A stretch of 64,000 nucleotides of DNA from NCBI RefSeq assembly GCF_014204325.1, contig NZ_JACHKT010000006.1:140484-204483 (forward strand), read 5' to 3'. This DNA is from Arcicella rosea. GTDB taxonomy: Bacteria > Bacteroidota > Bacteroidia > Cytophagales > Spirosomataceae. Under the pieces are notes generated by a model. The model did no database searches and was not told where the DNA came from. It saw nothing but the letters and a program-made list of their open reading frames with translations. The position numbers and the translations under genes were made by a program. Of the stretch, positions 45,303-54,045 are shown piece by piece; position 1 is the first letter of the stretch; every line of letters begins with the position of its first letter.

Positions 45303-46277
45303 ATGAAAACTAATTTAACCTTAGAAAAAATAAGTAATTTTTTTAGACATAATCCTTCTCTAAACGTCAACGGACTTAATGATGAGGCTGGATTGCCAAA
45401 ACGAAAATTAGATTTGGTCTTTAATTCAAATGGTTCACGAAAATTGAGCGAAGATGATTTTATTAAATTAGAACCTATCTTAAAGAAATACGGCTACAGC
45501 GAATATTTGTATCAGCACGCAAGAGTAATTTCTGTAGTTAATCATAAAGGTGGCGTTGGTAAAACTACCACAACTGCGTGTTTGGGAGAATCTTTAGTTA
45601 GCAAAGGTTTTAAAGTTTTATTAGTTGATTTTGACCCACAAGGAAATTTATCTCAAATTTTAGGCGTAGAAAACCCAGAAGTACAAGTAGCAGATTGTTT
45701 ATTTACAAATTTGCCTTTGCCAATCGTTGAAATTTTAGATAATCTTTGGCTTGCACCTTCAGATATTTCATTGGCTGAATCGGAAGTAGATTTATTATCG
45801 AAAGTAGGAGGGGACGTTAGGTTAAAACACAAGATAGAGCCATTGTTAGAATCCTTCGATTATGTTTTGATTGATTGTCCGCCAAGTTTAAGTAAACTCA
45901 CAGTTTCTGCTTTGAATGCTTCCAATGCAACGTTAATTACGATGTTGCCAGAATCTTCTTCTCTGAAAGGATTAAATTCTCTTTTAAATCGTATCAGTGA
46001 AGTAAAAACGCATACCAATCGTGATTTAACATTGGATGGTATTGTTTTCACGATGGTGAAAAAAAATACCGTTCACGATGGTTTTAAAGAAGCTGTAAGA
46101 AATAGTATGAAAGACAGTTGTAGAGTCTTTAAAACAGAAATTAGACACTTGATAGACTTTCAAAAATCACAAGCACTTCAGGCAACCTTGGGAACAATCA
46201 ACAGTTCGTCTGAAGCCTATAAATGCTATAAAGATTTTTGTGATGAGTATGTTGAGTATTTACAAGTGATTAACTAA
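45303..46277 (+). CDS. parA: ParA partition ATPase
   Basis: A 324-residue ParA of the type with an N-terminal helix-turn-helix-like segment (residues about 5-60: LTLEKISNFFRHNPSLNVNG). The deviant Walker A is VVNHKGGVGKTTTTACLGES, followed by VLLVDFDPQGNLSQILG and VLIDCPPSLSKLTVSAL. ParA forms dynamic gradients on DNA that pull ParB-bound plasmids apart. ATG 45303 is chosen; a GTG at 45291 would add four residues. The N-terminal domain suggests autorepression at its own promoter. It ends 9 bp before parB. Confidence 0.93.
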   Translation: MKTNLTLEKISNFFRHNPSLNVNGLNDEAGLPKRKLDLVFNSNGSRKLSEDDFIKLEPILKKYGYSEYLYQHARVISVVNHKGGVGKTTTTACLGESLVSKGFKVLLVDFDPQGNLSQILGVENPEVQVADCLFTNLPLPIVEILDNLWLAPSDISLAESEVDLLSKVGGDVRLKHKIEPLLESFDYVLIDCPPSLSKLTVSALNASNATLITMLPESSSLKGLNSLLNRISEVKTHTNRDLTLDGIVFTMVKKNTVHDGFKEAVRNSMKDSCRVFKTEIRHLIDFQKSQALQATLGTINSSSEAYKCYKDFCDEYVEYLQVIN

Positions 46278-46285
46278 TAGAAGCT

Positions 46286-47275
46286 ATGAAAGGGATTGAT
46301 TTTAAAAAACAATTAGCGTTAAGTACTGCTAATACTTTAAAGAATAATAAGCTAATAAGCTCTGAAAATATTAAGAATAACCTCATTATTTTACCTGAAT
46401 TAAAGGATTTTATTCCTCCTTTGAATGCCGATGAGTTTAGTTCATTAGAAGAAAGTATCATTGCAAATGGTTGTAGAACGCCATTACTGATTTGGGATAC
46501 TACCCAAAGTGTGATTAATCCAACCAGTGAAAACCCGAATGATGCCGCTTTTGTGTTATTTGATGGTCATCACCGCTATGAAATTTGCAAAAGAAATGGC
46601 ATAGATTTTCAGATAGACTTGATGTCGTTTCCAACCATCGAGGATGTCAAAGATTTTATGATTGATTTTCAAGTAGGTCGTAGAAACATGACTTCTGAAC
46701 AGATTTCATACTTGAGAGGACTTAAATATCAACGACTTAGAACAAAACAAGGAGGGGTTAGAACAGGTAAAGGAGTAGAAGATTTAGTATTGATTGATAC
46801 AGCGTCAAAACTAGCCCAAGAGTTTAATGTAAGTCCCGCAACAATTAAAAGAGATGCCGTTTTTGCTCAGGGTTTAGATAAAATGAATATAGCGTTGAAA
46901 GGCGAAGTATTGAATGGAAAAACAAAAGTTGATAAAAAAACCATCCAACAATTAGCTAAAAGTGATATTGAAAAACCTATTACTTCAGTAGAAGAACTCG
47001 ATAGCATTTTAGAAAAAAATCAGCACAAACCTGTTTTTTTTGATGAAAAAGCAGAAAGAAAAGCCTTATTAAACAAAGTAAACAATAGCATTAAAAATGC
47101 TACTGAGACAGAAATAACCATAGAAATTAAAGGTTCATTTATCATTAAAAATGCCTTAGAATCAACGTGGAAGCAATTAAGAAAAATTTCAGAGGAAATA
47201 CTTATTGATGAAAATTTTACGGATAAAATATCACTTTCAGAAGCTATTTCTTTAGGAATTGTACGTGAAGCATAA
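46286..47275 (+). CDS. parB: ParB partition protein
   Basis: A 329-residue ParB. The ParB/sulfiredoxin-like NTPase domain covers about 45-140 and includes PPLNADEFSSLEESI, LFDGHHRYEICKRNGI (the GHHR motif) and a central helix-turn-helix (LAQEFNVSPATIKRDAVFAQ). The C-terminal part is helical. It should bind parS and load ParA. It begins 9 bp after parA, and a strong terminator follows its stop. Confidence 0.9.
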   Translation: MKGIDFKKQLALSTANTLKNNKLISSENIKNNLIILPELKDFIPPLNADEFSSLEESIIANGCRTPLLIWDTTQSVINPTSENPNDAAFVLFDGHHRYEICKRNGIDFQIDLMSFPTIEDVKDFMIDFQVGRRNMTSEQISYLRGLKYQRLRTKQGGVRTGKGVEDLVLIDTASKLAQEFNVSPATIKRDAVFAQGLDKMNIALKGEVLNGKTKVDKKTIQQLAKSDIEKPITSVEELDSILEKNQHKPVFFDEKAERKALLNKVNNSIKNATETEITIEIKGSFIIKNALESTWKQLRKISEEILIDENFTDKISLSEAISLGIVREA

Positions 47276-47284
47276 AGTATTTTA

Positions 47285-47326
47285 AAAAAAGTGGTTTTCT
47301 AAATCTTCTAAGAAAACTACTTTTTT
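47285..47326 (+). terminator. Terminator after parB
   Basis: AAAAAAGTGGTTTTCT and AGAAAACTACTTTTTT form a 16-bp stem (one G-T pair) around a 10-base loop, 9 bp after the parB stop, with a T-run at the 3' end. Confidence 0.8.
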
Positions 47327-47458
47327 GAAATAAAATATTTAAAAGCTCTTTAATTTATCAAAACAAAAATTGTTCATGTTATATTTAATATCTACTTTTG
47401 TTTCATCAATGAATAATTGAACGCTTTGACTTTTACAAGTCATTTTTTTATTAAATTG

Positions 47459-47603
47459 AAAATGTGTATTATCGACACATTTTATTTTTGCATCAAGTGT
47501 TCTATTGTGTTATGGTTTAATCTAAAAAAAAGTATATTAAATTGCGATAAAAAACAAAACGTTTAGCTCATTTTTTTGGACAAGGTGTTCTATAGTGTTA
47601 TAG
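47459..47603. repeat. Short repeats downstream of parB, candidate parS
   Basis: AAAATGTGT and ACACATTTT form a 9-bp inverted repeat at 47459-47483. Two near-identical 19-bp direct repeats, GTGTTCTATTGTGTTATGG (47497) and GTGTTCTATAGTGTTATAG (47585), follow at 88-bp spacing. They are outside any gene and sit between parB and the transketolase genes, so they are candidate ParB-binding sites. The remainder of 47327-47676 shows no coding content. Confidence 0.4.
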
Positions 47604-47676
47604 TAATTCTCTCAAATAATTTAGGCTAGTAAACTATAAAAATAACAAAAGCATACAAAAAATTAATCAAGAACAA

Positions 47677-48534
47677 ATGGTAATTACTGAATTACAAAAA
47701 GTTGCTTCGCAAGTACGTCGTGACATCGTACGTCAAGTACACGCTTGTCAGTCTGGTCACCCAGGCGGTTCATTAGGCTGTGCTGATTTATTGGTTGGTC
47801 TTTACTTCGACCAAATGACTTTAAAAGCAGATGATGCTGGAAACAAAGTTTTTGATATGGACGGTATCGGCGAAGACCTTTTCTTCTTATCAAATGGACA
47901 TATTTCTCCAGTTTTCTATTCAGTATTAGCTCGTGCTGGATACTTCCCAGCGGCTGAATTAGCAACTTTCCGTAAATTAAATTCTCGTCTTCAAGGTCAC
48001 CCAACTACGCATGAACACCTTGAAGGAATTCGTATCGCTTCTGGTTCTTTAGGACAAGGAATGTCAGTAGCCATTGGTGCAGCTCAAGCGAAAAAATTGA
48101 ACAAAGACAATTCTTTGGTATTTGTTTTAATGGGTGATGGCGAGCAAAACGAAGGTCAAGTTTGGGAAGCGGCAATGTATGCTCCACACCACAAAGTTGA
48201 TAATTTGGTCGCTGTTATCGACTACAATGGTCAGCAAATCGACGGGCCAACGGACAAAGTAATGAACAACCGAGATTTAGGAGCTAAATATGCAGCTTTC
48301 GGTTGGAATGTAATGAAAATGAATGGTAACGATATGGCAGACGTAGTAAAAGTATTAGCAGAAGCTCGTGCTTTTTCTGGAAACGGACAGCCAACAATGA
48401 TTTTGATGACCACCGAAATGGGTGCTGGTGTTGACTTTATGATGGGTTCACACAAATGGCATGGCGTTGCTCCAAACGACGAGCAATTAGCCGCAGCTTT
48501 AGCTCAATTGCCTGAAACTTTGGGAGATTATTAA
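47677..48534 (+). CDS. Transketolase, N-terminal (thiamine-binding) subunit
   Basis: A 285-residue protein corresponding to the N-terminal half of transketolase. It has the thiamine-diphosphate binding motif in LVFVLMGDGEQNEGQVWEAA with the Mg-binding GDG, IDYNGQQIDGPTDKV, and HPGGSLGCADLLVGLYFDQM near the start. Two-subunit transketolases, as here, are common in Bacteroidota. The C-terminal subunit begins 82 bp downstream. The enzyme transfers two-carbon units between pentose and triose/hexose phosphates. Confidence 0.9.
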   Translation: MVITELQKVASQVRRDIVRQVHACQSGHPGGSLGCADLLVGLYFDQMTLKADDAGNKVFDMDGIGEDLFFLSNGHISPVFYSVLARAGYFPAAELATFRKLNSRLQGHPTTHEHLEGIRIASGSLGQGMSVAIGAAQAKKLNKDNSLVFVLMGDGEQNEGQVWEAAMYAPHHKVDNLVAVIDYNGQQIDGPTDKVMNNRDLGAKYAAFGWNVMKMNGNDMADVVKVLAEARAFSGNGQPTMILMTTEMGAGVDFMMGSHKWHGVAPNDEQLAAALAQLPETLGDY

Positions 48535-48615
48535 TCAATGCAAAGTAAAAATCATTACATAATATTACTCCTTCAAAATCTATTCAACTGATTTTGATTT
48601 ACTTAGAAATTCAAC

Positions 48616-49575
48616 ATGAAAAAATATACTTTCACAGAAAAAAAAGATACTCGTTCTGGCTTCGGTGCTGGAATGCAGGTGTTGGGACAAACCAACCCAA
48701 ATGTTGTAGCACTTTGTGCTGACTTAATTGGTTCATTGAAATTGGATGCTTTTATCAAAGAAAATCCTGAACGTTTTTTCCAAACGGGTATTGCTGAAGC
48801 AAACATGATTTGTATCGCTGCAGGTTTGACAATCGGTGGAAAAATACCTTTTGCTACTACTTTTGCTAACTTCGGTACTGGTCGTGTTTATGACCAAATC
48901 CGTCAGTCAGTAGCTTATTCAAACAAAAATGTTAAAATCGCTTGTTCACATGCTGGTTTAACGTTGGGTGAAGATGGTGCTACTCACCAAATCTTAGAAG
49001 ATTTAGGAATGATGAAAATGCTTCCAGGTATGACTGTAATCAACCCTTGTGACTATAACCAAACGAAAGCTGCTACTATCGCTGTGGCTGAACACGAAGG
49101 TCCAGTTTATTTACGTTTCGGTCGTCCAGTTGTTCCAATTTTTACTGCTCCAGACCAAGAATTTATCATCGGTAAAGCTTGGATGGTCAACGAAGGTGCA
49201 GACGTAAGTATATTCGCAACAGGACATTTAGTATGGGAAGCTATTTTAGCGGGAGAAATTTTAGCAGAAAAAGGTATTGATGCAGAAATTATCAATATCC
49301 ATACGATTAAACCTTTGGACGAAGAAGCTGTCTTAGCATCAGTTCGCAAAACTGGTTGTGCAGTTTCTGCCGAAGAACACCAAATTGCTGGTGGTTTAGG
49401 GGATTCTATTGCACAAGTATTAATCAAAAAGCATCTTGCTCCATTAGAATATGTTGGTGTAGAAGATTCATTCGGTGAATCGGGAACTCCTGCTCAATTA
49501 ATGGAAAAGTATGGTTTGAATGCAGCATCAATCGTAGAAAAAGCATTGAAAGCGATAGCTCGTAAACAAGCATAG
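48616..49575 (+). CDS. Transketolase, C-terminal (pyrimidine-binding) subunit
   Basis: A 319-residue protein with the pyrimidine-binding and C-terminal domains: RFFQTGIAEANMICIAAGLT (the catalytic Glu), FATTFANFGTGRVYDQIRQS and HAGLTLGEDGATHQILEDLG. EEHQIAGGLGDSIAQVL is in the C-domain. Together with the preceding gene it forms a heteromeric transketolase. It is followed by a strong terminator, and the codon use looks more regular than in the decayed DNA around it. Confidence 0.9.
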   Translation: MKKYTFTEKKDTRSGFGAGMQVLGQTNPNVVALCADLIGSLKLDAFIKENPERFFQTGIAEANMICIAAGLTIGGKIPFATTFANFGTGRVYDQIRQSVAYSNKNVKIACSHAGLTLGEDGATHQILEDLGMMKMLPGMTVINPCDYNQTKAATIAVAEHEGPVYLRFGRPVVPIFTAPDQEFIIGKAWMVNEGADVSIFATGHLVWEAILAGEILAEKGIDAEIINIHTIKPLDEEAVLASVRKTGCAVSAEEHQIAGGLGDSIAQVLIKKHLAPLEYVGVEDSFGESGTPAQLMEKYGLNAASIVEKALKAIARKQA

Positions 49576-49635
49576 GCTTTAGAAATATAGAGAAATTTCA
49601 GGCTAATCAACATAAGTCATCCCGAATTTTATTAT

Positions 49636-49672
49636 AAAAAGCGGTCGAAAAACTAATTTCGACCGCTTTTTT
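49636..49672 (+). terminator. Terminator after the transketolase genes
   Basis: AAAAAGCGGTCGAAA pairs perfectly with TTTCGACCGCTTTTT around a short loop, with T residues following. It lies 60 bp after the transketolase stop. Confidence 0.85.
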
Positions 49673-49770
49673 ATGATTGATGAGTAACGAATTCCTACTG
49701 TTTGAGCGGAGCGAGGTGGTTCGCACTTCGATTATGAATTCTTGATTTTCTTTTGCAACCGACGCTTTGG

Positions 49771-49802
49771 TTACTTTTCTTTCATCAGAGAAAGAAAAGT
49801 AA
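49771..49802. repeat. Perfect 13-bp hairpin within a GAGCGGAGCGAG-type intergenic repeat
   Basis: TTACTTTTCTTTC and GAAAGAAAAGTAA surround a 6-base loop. The preceding words (GTTTGAGCGGAGCGAG, CGACGCTTTGGTTACTTTTC) resemble intergenic repeat units common in Bacteroidota. No coding sequence is seen in 49700-49880. Confidence 0.5.
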
Positions 49803-49888
49803 GGACTAGACGATAATACATTGAAATTCTCTAAAACTCATTATTCCAAAGAAAAAAATCGGATGACTCATATTTTTATATCAAATGT

Positions 49889-49910
49889 TTATCGTAATAT
49901 TGCAATATAA
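49889..49910 (+). promoter_or_regulatory. Likely ArsR operator and promoter region
   Basis: The palindrome ATATTGCAATAT (49897-49908), with the flanking TTATCGTAATATTGCAATAT symmetry, lies 18 bp before the arsR start. It resembles the operators of ArsR-type repressors in this phylum. Binding is inferred from position only. Confidence 0.5.
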
Positions 49911-49925
49911 TAATATTATATAAAA

Positions 49926-50258
49926 ATGGGTATTACAAAAGCAGCGCATTACAGTGCTGAGCAAAACGAATTGGCTGGTATCATTAAAGCCCTTGGACAT
50001 CCAGCAAGAATAGCGATAGTTGATTATTTATTAACTGTTGATAGTTGTATTTGTGGCGATATTGTAAACGAATTGCATTTAGCACAGCCCACTATTTCAC
50101 AGCATTTGAAAGAGCTTAAAAATGCTGGAATTATTAAAGGTACCATTGAAGGAAATGCCATTTGTTACTGTATCAATGAAACTGCCATTGAAGGTTTGAA
50201 AAATTACTTTAATGGTATTTTGAAGAAACTTGAAAATAAAAAATTTAACTGTTGTTAA
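49926..50258 (+). CDS. arsR: ArsR-family metalloregulator
   Basis: A 110-residue winged-helix repressor: IIKALGHPARIAIVDYLLTV, with the metal-sensing Cys pair CICGD. AQPTISQHLKELKNAGIIKG is the recognition helix. The C-terminal end carries two more cysteines (NKKFNCC), unusual for the family and perhaps extra ligand residues. It senses As(III) or related metalloids and represses the operon that follows. Confidence 0.9.
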   Translation: MGITKAAHYSAEQNELAGIIKALGHPARIAIVDYLLTVDSCICGDIVNELHLAQPTISQHLKELKNAGIIKGTIEGNAICYCINETAIEGLKNYFNGILKKLENKKFNCC

Positions 50259-50273
50259 AAACAAAACAAAAAC

Positions 50274-50747
50274 ATGATACTATCAGAAATCAAAGCAATA
50301 TTGGCAACTGCTCAAGAAGTAAGTTTTGAATTAGAAAATGGACAAAGAGTACCTGCACATTTTCATGTAACCGAAGTAGGGGTTATCACCAAAAACTTTA
50401 TTGATTGTGGCGGAACCGTTCGTAATGAAAAAGTGGCAAATTTCCAGTTGTGGAATGCCAATGATTTTGACCATCGTTTAGCACCACAAAAACTTTTAGG
50501 TATTATAGCCTTATCTGAAAAGGTTTTAGGAATGGAAGATTTACCTATTGAAGTTGAATATCAGGGAGAAACTATTGGGAAGTATGGTTTATCTTTCAAT
50601 GGTCAAAAATTTATTCTGGTTTCTCAGCAAACAAATTGTTTAGCACAAGATAAATGCGGGATTCCTCCTGTAAAAAAGAAGATTTCTTTGGCGGATTTAG
50701 CAGTGGCAAACCCTAACGCTTGCACACCTGGCGGTGGTTGTTGCTAA
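50274..50747 (+). CDS. DUF6428-like protein of the arsenic operon
   Basis: A 157-residue soluble protein: FELENGQRVPAHFHVTEVGV, GGTVRNEKVANFQLWNANDF and LPIEVEYQGETIGKYGLSFN. The C-terminus ends in a Cys-rich tail (CTPGGGCC). Homologues annotated DUF6428 occur next to arsR in Bacteroidota, and the role is unknown. The cysteine tail hints at As(III) or metal handling, for example as a carrier to the exporter. It lies 15 bp after arsR and is clearly co-transcribed. Confidence 0.75.
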   Translation: MILSEIKAILATAQEVSFELENGQRVPAHFHVTEVGVITKNFIDCGGTVRNEKVANFQLWNANDFDHRLAPQKLLGIIALSEKVLGMEDLPIEVEYQGETIGKYGLSFNGQKFILVSQQTNCLAQDKCGIPPVKKKISLADLAVANPNACTPGGGCC

Positions 50748-50845
50748 TAAAAATGGCTGGAAAACGCTTTCTGACAATCGTTTAGAAAATCAGAAAGCGT
50801 TAACATTAATTATAAATACTGCAAGTTTTTAATATTTACTTCAAC

Positions 50846-51586
50846 ATGAAAATTGTACTTTTTTCTGATGTTCACGCAAATTTACCAGCGTTTGAAAGAG
50901 CTTTAGAAGAGATAGAAAAACAAAAGCCTGATGCGATTTATTGCTTAGGTGATTTAGTCGGTTACAACGTTTTCCCCAATGAAGTAATCAATGAAATTAG
51001 GAAACGACATATTCCAACGATAGCGGGGAATCACGATGCGAAAGTCAAAAATTTAACTGAAAAGCAATTAGCCGAAACAGGTAAAAACTATGCTTACAGT
51101 ATTATTGGAGCAAGTGAAAAAGAGTATTTGGCTACGCTACCCGCTCATATCCAAATTGATTTTCAGTTCAATGAAGACTCTCTAAAAATGCTTTTGGTAC
51201 ACGGTAGCCCAAAAAGTAACGAGGAATATCTTTTAGAAGATAAAGATGAAAACGATTTTATCAATGTTTTTAAAGATGCTGATGTTGATATTTTATGCTT
51301 TGGTCATTCTCATAAACCTTACTATCGTATTTTATCTGAAACCGTTGGTAATACGACCAAATATTATCACGCAATCAATACTGGGTCTGTGGGGAAACCC
51401 AAAGATGGCAATGCACAAGGAGGTTTTGTAGTCTTACATATTCACAAGAATAGCGGGAATTTATATAAAGAAAGCCTTCAAGTACAATTTATTCGCTTTC
51501 ACTATGATATTGATTTATCTGTTAAAGCCATTGAAGCTAGTCCGCTTCCAAATGAATTTGCAGAAATGCTCAAAAAGGCATTTTAA
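50846..51586 (+). CDS. Metallophosphoesterase (YfcE/MJ0936-like)
   Basis: A 246-residue calcineurin-like phosphoesterase with the metal motifs LFSDVHANLPAF (DxH), YCLGDLVGYN (GD), IAGNHDAKVK (GNHD), LLVHGSPKS and CFGHSHKPYY (GHSH). Such enzymes hydrolyse phosphodiesters or nucleotides. Its role in an arsenic operon is not established, but the gene stands between the DUF6428 gene and Acr3 in the same direction, with 98 bp and 38 bp gaps. Confidence 0.85.
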   Translation: MKIVLFSDVHANLPAFERALEEIEKQKPDAIYCLGDLVGYNVFPNEVINEIRKRHIPTIAGNHDAKVKNLTEKQLAETGKNYAYSIIGASEKEYLATLPAHIQIDFQFNEDSLKMLLVHGSPKSNEEYLLEDKDENDFINVFKDADVDILCFGHSHKPYYRILSETVGNTTKYYHAINTGSVGKPKDGNAQGGFVVLHIHKNSGNLYKESLQVQFIRFHYDIDLSVKAIEASPLPNEFAEMLKKAF

Positions 51587-51624
51587 CTTCTCATTTTAAA
51601 TAAATAAGTAATTCATCAATCTTT

Positions 51625-52692
51625 ATGAGTGCTATCAACTGCAATCCAACCCAACGCAAAAAGCTAAGTTTTTTAGATCAATACCTAACTTTATGGATTT
51701 TCCTTGCCATGTTTATCGGTGTCGGGATTGGCTATTTTGTTCCAGATTCATCTCAATTTATTAATTCGTTTTCTAGCGGAACAACTAATATTCCATTAGC
51801 GATTGGATTAATATTGATGATGTATCCACCTTTAGCAAAAGTACGTTTTGAGAACATGGGTGAAGTATTCAAAAATACAAAAATATTAAGTGTCTCGCTT
51901 TTATTAAATTGGATAATCGGACCAATTTTGATGTTTTTATTGGCAATTCTTTTCTTTCATAATCAACCTGAATACATGGTTGGTTTAATTTTAATTGGTA
52001 TTGCTAGGTGCATTGCCATGGTTATTGTTTGGAATGAATTAGCAGAAGGAAATCGTGAATATGCTGCTGGATTGGTAGCCTTAAATAGCGTTTTTCAAAT
52101 TCTATTTTACAGCATTTACGCTTATCTTTTTATCACGGTTTTACCACCATATTTTGGCGTAAAAAGTATGGAAGTAAACATCACGATTGAACAGATTGCT
52201 GAAAGTGTTTTGATTTATTTAGGTATTCCATTTTTTGCAGGAATTATCAGTCGATATGTATTAATAAAATGGAAAGGGATTGAATGGTTTAATCAAAAAT
52301 ATATTCCTTTTATTTCTCCTATTACTTTGATTGCTTTACTTTTTACCATTGTATTGATGTTCAGTTTGAAGGGAAAATTAATTGTTCAAATTCCATTTGA
52401 TGTACTAACAATTGCAGTTCCTTTGGTACTTTACTTCATTATCATGTTTTTGGTAAGTTTTGTTATTGGTAAAAAAATGGGAGCAGATTATGCTAAAAAT
52501 ACTGCCATTTCATTCACGGCAACAGGAAATAATTTTGAATTGGCTATTGCAGTTGCCATCGGAATATTTGGCATTAACAGTGGACAAGCCTTTGCAGGTG
52601 TGATTGGTCCTTTGGTAGAAGTTCCTGCATTAATTTTATTGGTTAGAGTAGCCTTCTGGTTTAAGAAAAAGTGGTACTCGGAAGCTAAATAA
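51625..52692 (+). CDS. acr3: Acr3-family arsenite efflux transporter
   Basis: A 355-residue membrane protein of the ACR3/BASS superfamily with about ten helices. It carries the strongly conserved [19 protein letters not shown], which includes the functional Cys, and [20 protein letters not shown] with the family NFELAIAV motif. It exports As(III) by proton antiport and completes the four-gene ars operon. No ArsC arsenate reductase is seen nearby. Confidence 0.92.
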   Translation: MSAINCNPTQRKKLSFLDQYLTLWIFLAMFIGVGIGYFVPDSSQFINSFSSGTTNIPLAIGLILMMYPPLAKVRFENMGEVFKNTKILSVSLLLNWIIGPILMFLLAILFFHNQPEYMVGLILIGIARCIAMVIVWNELAEGNREYAAGLVALNSVFQILFYSIYAYLFITVLPPYFGVKSMEVNITIEQIAESVLIYLGIPFFAGIISRYVLIKWKGIEWFNQKYIPFISPITLIALLFTIVLMFSLKGKLIVQIPFDVLTIAVPLVLYFIIMFLVSFVIGKKMGADYAKNTAISFTATGNNFELAIAVAIGIFGINSGQAFAGVIGPLVEVPALILLVRVAFWFKKKWYSEAK

Positions 52693-52791
52693 ATGATTTT
52701 GGACAATTGCCTTCTTTGACAGCTCAAAGTCCATTGTATTACTATATTATTGTTGAAGCTGTTTAAACAATTTCGTTCTAGTATTTTCTAC

Positions 52792-52959
52792 TTACAAAAA
52801 CTGAATACTGCAAAGGCTCCTTCTTAAAACCTCAATATTTTCATGTGAATTATTTAAACCGTTCCCTAAAATAGAATAACGGGAATTAGCTTGTTCCCGA
52901 AATAATTGAACGTAAAGTAAAAGCCCTTCTTCATCAACCTCGTGAATATTGCGTTTATT
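52792..52959 (-). other. Possible gene remnant in intergenic region 52693-53060
   Basis: A minus-strand frame without a start codon reads LLLYVQLFREQANSRYSILG and HENIEVLRRSLCSIQFL to a stop. It looks more coding-like than random, but I do not recognise a family. The rest of 52693-53060 shows no genes. Confidence 0.3.
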
Positions 52960-53060
52960 TTAACAAGACTTATCTGAGTGTTTAATTATTTTTATGTAAC
53001 CTCTTTTAAATAATTACTTTTCAAATAGGTATTGTTTCTATTGTTGGGTGAATAACGTAA

Positions 53061-54045
53061 TTGACCATGACAAATAAAAACCTCTTTATATTTTTACTGC
53101 TGGTATTCCAACAATCTTTTGGACAAGTAAAAAACTATAATTTTATCAATATCAATAGTAAAAGTGGACTTTCTTCCAATACTGTCAACACTATCTTAAA
53201 AGATAAGTATGGGTTTATGTGGTTTGGAACCGATGATGGCTTAAATAAATTTGATGGACAAAATTTTGTAGTGTATCGCCATAGTGAAACAGATTCCTCT
53301 ACTATCGGCAGAGGAGTCGTTATGGCTATGCAAGAAGACAAAGAGGGTAATCTATGGATTGGAACGAACATTACGCTGTCGTTATACAATCGAAGTTTAA
53401 ATAATTTTATCAATTATGATTTTAGTAAATTAGGCTGGATTAGAAGCTTACAAGCTGACCACCTCGGAAATATTTGGGTTGGAACATACGCTGGCTTGTA
53501 TTATTTTAATCCTAAAACGGAAAAAATCGTTACTTATAAAGCCAATCCGCTGAGAAAAGATCAATTAAACTCCAATGTAATTTTATCTGTATTTGAAGAT
53601 AGTAAAAATAGGGTTTGGGTTGGTACAAATGCTGGTTTACATTTACTTAATCCTAAAAATGGAAATTTCATCCGTTTTGTACATAGTAAAGAAAATCCAT
53701 TGACTATTTCAAATGATATTGTACGTTCTTTGGTAGAAGACAAATTTGGAAATATTTGGATTGGTACTGGTGAAGGACTCAATAAAATTGATTTAGCAAA
53801 TAAGACTTTTAAATATTTTAAAGGTATTGATTCTGATTTTCAAACACTTAGCAATAATAGTATTTATAAAATTGCTTTCGATAAAGAGGGAAAACTATGG
53901 GTAGGAACAGAAGATGGACTGAACATTCTAAACCCAAATACTGGTAAAACTTTTCGGGTTGATAAGTTAACATCAAAAAAATACAGTGGTGTTGGAAGCT
54001 TCGTTGGGCGTTCAGTAAAAGATATTTATTTAGATGATAGTCATA
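53061..54045 (+). pseudogene. Hybrid two-component sensor, N-terminal propeller part only
   Basis: A signal peptide (FIFLLLVFQQSFGQ) is followed by at least six reg_prop beta-propeller repeats: DKYGFMWFGTDDGLNKFDG, DKEGNLWIGTNITLSLYN, HLGNIWVGTYAGLYYF, NRVWVGTNAGLHLLNP, FGNIWIGTGEGLNKID and EGKLWVGTEDGLNILNP. Such sensors (HTCS) control polysaccharide utilisation loci. Similarity ends at DIYLDDS near 54045, where the frame enters SusD-like sequence. The membrane, kinase and regulator parts are missing, so the gene is deleted and fused. Confidence 0.8.
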
